Positions 16,741 through 24,283 of a stretch of DNA of 64,000 nt are shown in pieces. Numbering within the stretch: the first letter of the stretch is position 1; each line of letters starts with the position of its first letter. Source of the stretch: Janthinobacterium agaricidamnosum. Its GTDB lineage: Bacteria > Pseudomonadota > Gammaproteobacteria > Burkholderiales > Burkholderiaceae_D. Below the pieces are notes generated by a model. It was not told the origin of the DNA, made no database searches, and saw nothing but the letters and a program-made list of their open reading frames with translations. The translations under genes were made by a program, and so were the position numbers. The DNA lies in the NCBI RefSeq assembly GCF_003667705.1, contig NZ_CP033019.1, forward strand, positions 1,860,001 through 1,924,000, read 5' to 3'.

Positions 16741-16866
16741 GGCTTCCTCGTGGAGTGGATAATGGCCCATTTTGGCACACAATCGTGCACGGCCTTGACC
16801 GCGTGTCTTGGCGCGCGCGCCGCCCTGTGTTGTAATGTTGATCATCCCGACGGAGTACGCAAGGCC

Positions 16867-17544
16867 ATGAGAACCCGCATCAAGATCTGCTGCATCGCTT
16901 CCATCGACGAAGCGCAACTGGCCATTGCCGCCGGCGCCGACGCGCTGGGCCTGGTGGCCGCCATGCCGTCCGGCCCCGGCCCGATTCTCGACGTGCGCAT
17001 CGCGCAGATCGCCGCCTGGACGCCGCCGCCCGTGGCCACCTTCCTGTTGACGTCCGAGACGACGGCGGCAGCCATCGCCGAACACGTGCGCGCCACGCAG
17101 CCTTCCACCGTGCAGATCGTCGGCCATATCGATCCCGGCGAAGTGGCGCAGCTGGCGCGCTTGCTGCCGCACGTGCGGCGCGTGCAGGTGATCCACGTGG
17201 AGGGACCGGAGGCGTTGGCGCTGATCCCCGCCTACGCGCCCCATGTCCACGCTTTTTTGCTCGATTCGGGACGCCCCGGCGCGGCTGTGCCGGAGCTGGG
17301 TGGCACGGGCCGCACGCATGACTGGTCCGTCAGCGCGCGCTTCGTGCGCGCCAGCCCCCGTCCCGTCTTCCTGGCCGGCGGCCTCGATGCGAACAACGTG
17401 ATGGAGGCGCTGCGTCAGGTACGCCCCTACGGCATCGACCTGTGCTCGCGCGTGCGCACGGACGGCCAGCTCGATGTCATGAAGCTGGCCTTGCTGATGG
17501 CGGCCGTGCGCGACGCGGATGCGGCGCTGTATGCGGAAGGCTAA
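16867..17544 (+). CDS. Phosphoribosylanthranilate isomerase-like (TrpF family) protein
   Basis: 225-residue TIM-barrel protein. It begins TRIKICCIASIDEAQLAIAAGADALGL, a TrpF-type N-terminus whose first Cys of KICC is where the catalytic Cys sits. AFLLDSGRPG (catalytic Asp region) and FLAGGLDANNVMEALRQ (phosphate-binding loop) follow. The usual DSRVE-like ending is replaced by DLCSRVRTDGQLDVMKL. It is away from any trp gene and is less conserved than true TrpF, so it may be a paralogue with another substrate. ATG 16867 is chosen because the frame before it is not TrpF-like. Confidence 0.8.
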   Translation: MRTRIKICCIASIDEAQLAIAAGADALGLVAAMPSGPGPILDVRIAQIAAWTPPPVATFLLTSETTAAAIAEHVRATQPSTVQIVGHIDPGEVAQLARLLPHVRRVQVIHVEGPEALALIPAYAPHVHAFLLDSGRPGAAVPELGGTGRTHDWSVSARFVRASPRPVFLAGGLDANNVMEALRQVRPYGIDLCSRVRTDGQLDVMKLALLMAAVRDADAALYAEG

Positions 17545-18449
17545 GCCGTAGTTGCCGATGCGTTCATCTCGCGCACGAACGCTTCCGTAAACGCGGCCAC
17601 CATGCCGCTGGCCGCGCGCGGCGAGATCAGGCCCACGACGGAATGCGATTCCTCGTCCGGCAGCGCGATGAAACGCACGCCGGGCGGCGCCACCAGGCGC
17701 ATGCTGTCGGGGACGATGGCGATGCCCATATTGGCTTCGATCAGGTTCAGTTGCGAGGTCTTGCGCGACAGCGCGCGCGCCGCCTTCGGGAAGAATCCCT
17801 GCGCCAGGCACAGGCCCGCCACCAGGTAGCTCAGGCCCCCCCGGTCCTTGTGCGGGATCGAGACGAACGCTTCGTCGCGCAGGGCGGCGATCGTCGTGCG
17901 CTCCAGCGCCGCCAGCGGCGACATCGCCGACACGGCCACCACCAGTTTTTCCGCAAACAGTTCGCGCACGACGATGTTGGCGTGCTTGCGCAGGGTGGGC
18001 AGGCGCACGAGGCCCAGGTCGGCGCGGCCTTCTTCGATATCAAACGCCTGGTTTTCCGACGAGCCTTTCGACACGTCGAGCGAAACGCCGGGGAATTGCG
18101 CCAGCAGCCGGTTCAGCACGGCGCCGATGGCGGGCGTGAGGGTGACGGAACTCGAATGCAGCAGGCGGATGATGCCTTGCGCGCCTTGTCCCACGTGGCG
18201 CGTCTGGCGCACGGTTTCGTCGATGTCGTCGAGGATGCGCTTTGCCCGCTCATAAAAGACCTGTCCGGCGGGCGTGAGCTCGATATGGCGCGCGTCGCGC
18301 GTGAGCAGCAGGGCTTGCACCTCGCCCTCGAGCTCCTTGATTTGCCGGCTCAGGGCCGACTGCGCGATGTACAGCTTTTCCGCCGCGCGCGAGTAGCTGC
18401 CCGCATCGACGACTTCGACAAAGTAGCGGAACTGTCTGATGGAAATCAA
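17541..18449 (-). CDS. LysR-family transcriptional regulator
   Basis: 302 residues with an N-terminal winged helix-turn-helix (IRQFRYFVEVVDAGSYSRAA, then LYIAQSALSRQIKELEGEV). A periplasmic-binding-like effector domain follows, beginning GIIRLLHSSSVTLTPAI, with VPDSMRLVAPPGVRFIALPD towards the end. The start appears to be TTG at 18449, after AAAAGG; no ATG lies closer. It ends 4 bases inside the end of the convergent TrpF-like gene. No divergent target gene is obvious except the tiny ORF at 18553. Effector unknown. Confidence 0.9.
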   Translation of the reverse strand: MISIRQFRYFVEVVDAGSYSRAAEKLYIAQSALSRQIKELEGEVQALLLTRDARHIELTPAGQVFYERAKRILDDIDETVRQTRHVGQGAQGIIRLLHSSSVTLTPAIGAVLNRLLAQFPGVSLDVSKGSSENQAFDIEEGRADLGLVRLPTLRKHANIVVRELFAEKLVVAVSAMSPLAALERTTIAALRDEAFVSIPHKDRGGLSYLVAGLCLAQGFFPKAARALSRKTSQLNLIEANMGIAIVPDSMRLVAPPGVRFIALPDEESHSVVGLISPRAASGMVAAFTEAFVREMNASATTA

Positions 18450-18552
18450 TCGTATGCCTTTTCGAGATCGGAGACTGCCTGATTTGATATTGGCCTGGCC
18501 CCGGCGTTCGCGCTACAGTGGCCTGGTCTGCTGTCACTGCAAAGGAAAGACC

Positions 18553-18651
18553 ATGCTGGAATTGATCGGGGTGCTGGGACTGCTCGTCAGTATTATCGTA
18601 AAACTGATTTTCGTCCAGATCGGCGGCGCGGCCGAGGGCAAGGAGGACTAA
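18553..18651 (+). CDS. Possible 32-residue single-pass membrane protein
   Basis: A short open frame behind AAGGAAAG codes for MLELIGVLGLLVSIIVKLIF plus a short charged tail ending AAEGKED. It contains one strongly hydrophobic helix. It is divergent from the LysR gene, within reach of that regulator, and ends overlapping the 3' end of the transferase gene. The hydrophobic helix and good ribosome binding site favour a real small protein; there is no homology evidence. Confidence 0.45.
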   Translation: MLELIGVLGLLVSIIVKLIFVQIGGAAEGKED

Positions 18652-19175
18652 TATGCCAGCGTCGCCACATACGGTGCCGACAACGCCAGCGTTTTCAGGC
18701 GGCAGGCCGGTGCGGCCCCATCCCACTCCGCCAACTGCTTGCCCGCGCACTTGAGCGCCGCCTCGCGCGCCGTCCATGCCTGCGCCAGGCGCCGCGGGCG
18801 CTGATCGGCAGGGCAGTCGGCCAGCTTAGCTGCCACTTGCGGCCCCAGATAGTCGCGTGCCAGATGGAACCAGTCGGCAATGTCCTGCACCCGCATCACG
18901 TCGATGCCGACGAGATCATGCAGGCCGATGGCGGCCAGCGACAGTCCTTCGTCATGGCTGAACGACAGGCTGGCCGCGCGGCCGGCCAGCAGCAAACGGG
19001 GAGGGGCGCCCGGTGTCGATTCCACTGTAATCGCCCCGATGTCCAGGTTTTGCCACTGCGCCGCCGCTTCCCGCACGGCCTGGCGCAGGTGCGCGCGCGC
19101 TTCCGTGCGGGATGGCGGCGGCACGATGCCGATCGCCAGCACGCCGTCTCTTGACAAGAGCACCGTAAAATCCAT
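18648..19175 (-). CDS. 4'-phosphopantetheinyl transferase
   Basis: 175-residue transferase that would attach phosphopantetheine to the carrier domain of the synthetase encoded directly upstream. Conserved blocks are LSFSHDEGLSLAAI, VGIDVMRVQDI (Mg-binding Asp) and AQAWTAREAALKCAGK, the WxxREAxxK version of the family's KEAxxK motif. It is shorter than Sfp. ATG at 19175 is 9 bases after the synthetase stop (TGA 19185-19187); a TTG at 19184 is an alternative. The two genes are clearly one operon. Confidence 0.88.
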   Translation of the reverse strand: MDFTVLLSRDGVLAIGIVPPPSRTEARAHLRQAVREAAAQWQNLDIGAITVESTPGAPPRLLLAGRAASLSFSHDEGLSLAAIGLHDLVGIDVMRVQDIADWFHLARDYLGPQVAAKLADCPADQRPRRLAQAWTAREAALKCAGKQLAEWDGAAPACRLKTLALSAPYVATLAY

Positions 19176-19184
19176 CAGCTGCAA

Positions 19185-22100
19185 TCAGCTACGCAAAGGC
19201 GCGGCCGGGCAGCCCGCCCAGTTGCTGCCGGCGGGGATGTGCTCGCCCTTCATCACCAGGGTCAACGGTCCCAGGCGCGCATTGTCGCCCACCTTGGCGC
19301 TGTACAGCACGGAGCTGCGCGGCCCCATGTAGACGCGCTGGCCGATCTCCACGTGGTCGATCTTCATCACGCGGTCTTCAAATAGATGCGTTTGCGGGCA
19401 GGTGAGTGCATTCAATTCGCTGTAGTCGCCGATGTGCACGCAGTCGAATTCCGTGATGTCCGTCGTATCCATGTAGACGCCGCGGCCGATCTTGCAGCCG
19501 AACAGGCGGAAGGCCAGCGGCAGCCACGGCGTGCCGCGCAGGTAGCGCATGAAGTTGGGCACGGCGATGCCTTCATACAGGTTCGTGACGCCTTCCGAAA
19601 TCCACACGAAAGGCGTCCACATGGGCGCCGCATGTTTGCGGTAGCGTCCCAGCAGCAGCCACTTGAACAGTACGACCACCAAAAAATTGCCGATGCCGTA
19701 GGCGATGCCGGCGATGGCCAGGTCGCCCACCACTTCGCCCCAGCGCCCTGCGCCCGCGATCGGCATCACGTCCAGCACCAGCGTGTAGCCGACGGCGATC
19801 ACCACGGCGTGCGGCGCGACGATGCGGAACGCTTCGATCAGGCTGCGTCCCAGGCGGCGCAGCAGCGACGGCTTGAACGTCAGGTGCTCGGCAAAGCCGC
19901 TGACCTGTTCGCGCGCGGGCAAATGCATGGGCGGGGAACCCAGCCAGGTATCGCCGCTGTGCATCTGCTCATTGCGCGGCGCGTGCGTGTGCACGCCGAT
20001 CAGCACATGTTCGGGCAGCACGGTGCCGTCCGGGATATAGCTGCCGTTGCCGACGAAGCTGCGGTGCGAGACGACGGTGGGGCGCATGGTCATCCAGCCG
20101 CCGTCGATCTGCTCGTCGCCCAGCATGACGGCGTCGGCGATGAAGGTGTCGTCGCCCAGTGTCAGCATGTCGGGCACGACGCCCAGCGCCGTGGAAATCT
20201 CGGCGCCCTTGCCGACCTTGGCGCCCAGCAGGCGGTACCAGTACGGCGCGTACACGGTGGCGTAGATGCCGTGCAGGACGTTCAGGCTCGATTCCTGGAT
20301 ATGGCTGACCAGCCACTTGGCGCAATAGATATTGCTGTGCACGGGCGAGCTGCCCGGTTTCAGGCGCGGCAGCGCGCCCCAGCGGATGGCGGCCGACAGC
20401 AGGGCCGTGAGCACGATCAGCACGGCGCTGGCGGGGAAGGCCAGCAGGAAATAGCGGGCCAGCTGGGTCGTCACGTCGCGCCCCTGCAGCCATGGCATCA
20501 TTTCGCGCTCGTCGAACCAGTCGATCAGCACGAAGCTGGGGAAGACGGGCATGAAGAACAGCACGGCGATGAGGACCATGCCGAAGCAGAAGAACACGGT
20601 TTCGCCCGTCAGGCGCAGGCGCGAGACGGCGGGGCGCGGCGGCTGGCTGGCCCTGTCATAGGGGCCGATGTCGCGCGCGGGCGACCCCGTCCAGACGCGA
20701 CCGGCGGGCACCGAGGCGCCGTCGGCCAGCGCCGATTGCCCCTCGAGGTGACCGAAGGCACCCACTTGCGTATTGCCTTCCAGGATAGCGTAAGAGCTGA
20801 TGCAGGCATCGTCGCCGATGCTGATCTGCCCCAGCAGCAAGCGGCCCCGTTCCACCCTGGCGTTTTCAAAGTTGACGGCATTGCCCACGCTGACGTTGTC
20901 GCCGATGGACAGCAAGTCGGGCGCGCGCAGGGTCATCGAGCCGATGACCACTTCCTTGCCCACTTTGGCGCCCAGCGCGCGCAGCCACCAGCTGTTCAGG
21001 GACGAGCCGCTGAGCAGATACGCGGGCGCCGATTCGACCAGGCGGTCGGCCAGCCACCAGCGGTAATAGGTGAAACCCCAGAGCGGATAGCTGCCCGGCT
21101 TCAGGCGCCCGGCGATCAGCCACTTGCCGGCAATCGCGATGGCAAATTCTGCCAGGGTCGCGAGCAAGAACACGCCGATCGAGGCGGCGATGGCGCGCGG
21201 CACGGTGTCGCCCGTGTCGCCCGTGAAGAAGTGGTAGGTGAAGAACGGCGCCATCCACTGCGCCATGCGCAGGGTGACGAGGCCCGGCACGGCCGCCGCC
21301 TGGGCCGCGCCGCAGACCCAGCGCTTCACGGCCGACGGCGGCGTCCAATCCGCTTCCGGCGTGGCCAGCGCGGGCGCCTCGCTCAAGACGGCGGCGATCT
21401 TGCCGATCTGCCGGTTCTGGTAAATGTCGCGTACCGTCATGTGGGCGTAGGCCGGATCGGCGCGCAGGCTCGACGCCAGGCGGGCGGCCAGGAAGGAGTG
21501 GCCGCCGAGGTCGCTGAAGAAATCCAGCTGGCGCAAGATGGCCTGGCCCGGGAACAGCTTGGCCAGGGCCGCGAACAGGGCCGCTTCGGCCGGCGTTTCC
21601 GGCACGTCCGAGACACCCGCCTCGCCGGCCTGCGGCGCGGATAATGGCATGGCTTTCAAGGCCTTCCTGTCGATCTTGCCCGAGGTGAGGCGCGGCATCA
21701 GCGGCAGCAATTCAAAACGGCCCGGCACCATGTAGGGCGGCAAATGCAGGTTCAGGGCCGCGCGCAGGGTTTTCGCCGCCAGGGCGTCGCCGGGCGCCTC
21801 GTCGCTGCCGACGATGTAGGCCACCAGCTGGTCGATGCCGTCATCCTTGCGCAGCAGGACGGCCACCGTGCCCACGCCCGGCTGCTGCGCCAGCACGGCT
21901 TCGATCTCGCCCAGCTCCACGCGGAAGCCGCGTATCTTCACCTGGTCGTCGGCGCGGCCCAGGCACAGCACCTGGCCGTCGGCATCGATGCGTGCCAGGT
22001 CGCCCGTGCGGTACAGGCGCGCGTCGTCGTCGCTGCTCGCCCACGGGTTGGGCAGGAATTTTTCCACCGTCAGGTCGGGCCGGCCCAGGTAGCCCTCGGC

Positions 22101-23240
22101 CAGGCCGGGGCCGATGATGCACAATTCCCCCGTTTCGCCGCGCGCCAGCAATGTCAAGGGACGGTTTTCGCCCGGCTCGGCCACCTGCAGCACCAGCAAG
22201 CCGTAGTTGGGCAGCGGCGTGCCGATGGTGACGGGTTCGCCGGGGCGCAGCCGCGCCAGGCTGCACGAGACGGTCGCCTCTGTTGGGCCATAGGTGTTGA
22301 ACATGGCGCGGCCCGGGCGCGACCAGCGCTCGACCAGGGACTCGGGGCACATCTCGCCGCCCAGGTTGATCAGGCGCAGGCTCGGTACTTCTTCGGCGAA
22401 CAGGGCCAGCAGGGTCGGCACGGCATGCAGCACGGTGACGTGGTTGGCGGCCAGCGCGCGCGGCAAGGCTTCCGGGTCGCCCGAGATTTCCTTGGGCCCC
22501 AGCCACAGGGTGGCGCCCACCAGGTAGGCGATCCAGATTTCCTCGAACGACATGTCGAAGGCGACGGAAAAACCCTGGTAGACGGTGTCGGCTTGCGTGA
22601 CTTCCAGCACGGCGTTTTCGCTGCGCAGGAAGTGGCAGATGCTGCGCTGATTGATAAATATGCCCTTGGGCTTGCCCGTGGAGCCGGACGTGTAGATCAC
22701 GTATGCCGGGTGTTCGGGCAAGACTGTGCCGCGCGCGGGCAGCAGTTCGCCCGGCGCGGCAGGGGCCAGCAGGCTTTCCGCCGTCCACACGGGACGCTGG
22801 ACGCCAGCCTGCTCCAGGCGCGGCGCGAACTGTGCGCAGCTGACGACACCGGCACCATTGGCGTCATCGAGGCACACCTGCAGGCGCTCGACGGGCGTGT
22901 CTTCATCGACGGGCAGCCAGGCGGCGCCCGCCTTGGCGATGGCCGCCTGCATCAGCAGCAGAGGGGCGCCGCGCGGCAGCCACAGGCCCACGATGTCGCC
23001 GGGCTTGACGCCGGCCGCCACCAGGCGCGAAGCCGCCAGGCCCGCCTGCGCATCGAGTTCGGCATACGTGATGCTGCGCGCGCCATCGATCAGGGCGATT
23101 TGTTCGGGACAGCGGCGCGCCGTCGCTTCCAGCAGGTCGGCCAGCACTTCCTCGCGCAGCAGATCCGGTCGCGGCGGGCCGTACAGGATGTCGGCGTGGG
23201 TGGAAGGGATGTCTGGGCTGACTGCGGTGAAATCGTTCAT
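19185..23240 (-). CDS. Pls/PosA-type single-module nonribosomal peptide synthetase
   Basis: 1351-residue membrane enzyme of the epsilon-poly-lysine synthetase (Pls) type. An adenylation domain spans residues ~20-530 (VIYTSGSTGKPKGI, NTYGPTEATVSC, RLYRTGDLAR, MPRLTSGKIDRKAL). A carrier domain has its modified Ser in DLGGHSFLAARL near residue 580. The remaining ~700 residues have about six membrane helices alternating with three left-handed beta-helix hexapeptide blocks (near residues 775-840, 1010-1085 and 1245-1350). There is no condensation or thioesterase domain. By analogy with Pls the tandem C-terminal domains could form peptide bonds. The monomer is unknown; a FDMSFEEIW signature retains the Asp that binds the amino group. 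The product may be a homopolymer or modified amino acid. Confidence 0.9.
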   Translation of the reverse strand: MNDFTAVSPDIPSTHADILYGPPRPDLLREEVLADLLEATARRCPEQIALIDGARSITYAELDAQAGLAASRLVAAGVKPGDIVGLWLPRGAPLLLMQAAIAKAGAAWLPVDEDTPVERLQVCLDDANGAGVVSCAQFAPRLEQAGVQRPVWTAESLLAPAAPGELLPARGTVLPEHPAYVIYTSGSTGKPKGIFINQRSICHFLRSENAVLEVTQADTVYQGFSVAFDMSFEEIWIAYLVGATLWLGPKEISGDPEALPRALAANHVTVLHAVPTLLALFAEEVPSLRLINLGGEMCPESLVERWSRPGRAMFNTYGPTEATVSCSLARLRPGEPVTIGTPLPNYGLLVLQVAEPGENRPLTLLARGETGELCIIGPGLAEGYLGRPDLTVEKFLPNPWASSDDDARLYRTGDLARIDADGQVLCLGRADDQVKIRGFRVELGEIEAVLAQQPGVGTVAVLLRKDDGIDQLVAYIVGSDEAPGDALAAKTLRAALNLHLPPYMVPGRFELLPLMPRLTSGKIDRKALKAMPLSAPQAGEAGVSDVPETPAEAALFAALAKLFPGQAILRQLDFFSDLGGHSFLAARLASSLRADPAYAHMTVRDIYQNRQIGKIAAVLSEAPALATPEADWTPPSAVKRWVCGAAQAAAVPGLVTLRMAQWMAPFFTYHFFTGDTGDTVPRAIAASIGVFLLATLAEFAIAIAGKWLIAGRLKPGSYPLWGFTYYRWWLADRLVESAPAYLLSGSSLNSWWLRALGAKVGKEVVIGSMTLRAPDLLSIGDNVSVGNAVNFENARVERGRLLLGQISIGDDACISSYAILEGNTQVGAFGHLEGQSALADGASVPAGRVWTGSPARDIGPYDRASQPPRPAVSRLRLTGETVFFCFGMVLIAVLFFMPVFPSFVLIDWFDEREMMPWLQGRDVTTQLARYFLLAFPASAVLIVLTALLSAAIRWGALPRLKPGSSPVHSNIYCAKWLVSHIQESSLNVLHGIYATVYAPYWYRLLGAKVGKGAEISTALGVVPDMLTLGDDTFIADAVMLGDEQIDGGWMTMRPTVVSHRSFVGNGSYIPDGTVLPEHVLIGVHTHAPRNEQMHSGDTWLGSPPMHLPAREQVSGFAEHLTFKPSLLRRLGRSLIEAFRIVAPHAVVIAVGYTLVLDVMPIAGAGRWGEVVGDLAIAGIAYGIGNFLVVVLFKWLLLGRYRKHAAPMWTPFVWISEGVTNLYEGIAVPNFMRYLRGTPWLPLAFRLFGCKIGRGVYMDTTDITEFDCVHIGDYSELNALTCPQTHLFEDRVMKIDHVEIGQRVYMGPRSSVLYSAKVGDNARLGPLTLVMKGEHIPAGSNWAGCPAAPLRS

Positions 23241-23388
23241 GGATGACGCTTATCTGTAATGCGGTGTGAGGAATCTGACGGGCTGCGCATGGTGCGCGGC
23301 ACAGTTGATACATTACAGCACACAAGACATTTCAGCGTTGCAGAACGGGGAATTTTGCGGGACTTTCAATAATTATGTGGCTGCACGA

Positions 23389-24093
23389 TCAACTGCCATG
23401 ATTACGGAATGTAAAACGGGGAAACATGGCGCCGATTTGCGCCACAGTAGCCGCCGCCGGATAGCCGTGCAGGGGGCGGCCGGACAGCGCCGCGTCCGCG
23501 CAGCCTTCGGCGCGGAACTGCTGCAGCACGTAGTTGTCGACGCCGTTGGTGGCCAGGGTGGCGGCCAGGGCCAGCAGCTGTTCGTCCGGCAGCAAGTCCG
23601 GATGGGTGGTGGTGCGGCATTCGTAGGCGACGCCGCTGGCGAGGATGGCGTCCAGGCAGGCGCGTGCCGGGTCGCCGCTGCCGGCCACGCGGGTCACATG
23701 ACGATAGTCGGCAAACGGCGCCTTGATGTCGAAGCCGACCCAGTCGACCAGGGGCAGCACTTCCTGCAGGCGCTGCGGATAGATGCAGGCCGTGTGCAGG
23801 CCGATGCCGAAACCCAGCGCCCTGACGTCCAGCATGGCGCGCGCCAGCGCCGGGTCCATGCATGCCTCGCCGCCGCTGAAGACGACGGCGTCGACGAGGC
23901 CCACGCGGCGCCGCAGCCAGGTCAGTACGTCCTGCCACGGCATGGCGCCTTCGGGCGTGCGCGCCTGCAAGTGCGGATTGTGGCAATAGCCGCAACGCCA
24001 GGGGCAGCCCTGCACGAACACCACGGCAGCCAGCTTGCCCGGGTAGTCGGTGGCGGAAAAGGGCGTCAGGCCGCCCACTTTCAACTCAGCCAT
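23389..24093 (-). CDS. nrdG: Anaerobic ribonucleotide reductase activating enzyme
   Basis: 234-residue radical SAM enzyme that installs the glycyl radical on NrdD. The cluster motif is CPWRCGYCHNPH near residue 30, and FSGGEACMDPAL and VGFDIKAPFADYRHV follow. The N-terminus AELKVGGLTPFSATDYPGKL is typical of the NrdG/PflA type found in proteobacteria. ATG at 24093 lies inside the last codons of the small glycyl-radical ORF (8-base overlap), so translation is coupled to it. TTG at 24111 is a less likely start. Confidence 0.93.
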   Translation of the reverse strand: MAELKVGGLTPFSATDYPGKLAAVVFVQGCPWRCGYCHNPHLQARTPEGAMPWQDVLTWLRRRVGLVDAVVFSGGEACMDPALARAMLDVRALGFGIGLHTACIYPQRLQEVLPLVDWVGFDIKAPFADYRHVTRVAGSGDPARACLDAILASGVAYECRTTTHPDLLPDEQLLALAATLATNGVDNYVLQQFRAEGCADAALSGRPLHGYPAAATVAQIGAMFPRFTFRNHGS

Positions 24094-24283
24094 GGCAGGC
24101 CGGCTGGCCAACCCGGGCGCTCGCTTCCGTAAAATACTGGCGCTCGTGGAATTCGCCCTGCTTGCCGATGTTGAACGAGGCGACGGGGCGGTGATAGCCC
24201 ATCACGCGCGTCCAGATTTCGCAGCGCTGGCGTTCGCTGTCGAGCAGGGTGATGGCGGGAGTGAAGTCGGGACGTGCGTTCAT
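24086..24283 (-). CDS. Separate glycyl-radical domain of anaerobic ribonucleotide reductase
   Basis: 65-residue protein equal to the extreme C-terminus of ordinary NrdD: CEIWTRVMGYHRPVAS then FNIGKQGEFHERQYF. Gly29 in RVMGY is the expected radical site. The large NrdD subunit encoded just upstream stops before this region, and the two overlap as ATGA (stop 24280-24282, start 24281-24283). So the radical-bearing glycine appears to be on its own polypeptide, made in coupled fashion. An alternative is an ancestral or assembly frameshift that splits one gene, but the clean overlap and plausible start favour two proteins. Confidence 0.8.
   Translation of the reverse strand: MNARPDFTPAITLLDSERQRCEIWTRVMGYHRPVASFNIGKQGEFHERQYFTEASARVGQPACHG

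Noticed and set aside
16741..17811. Upstream extension of the small zinc-finger-like protein
   Set aside because: It is antisense to the TrpF-like gene and is His/Arg-rich without structure.
19386..21644. 752-residue open frame on the plus strand
   Set aside because: It lies wholly antisense to the Pls-type synthetase and has no recognisable domain.
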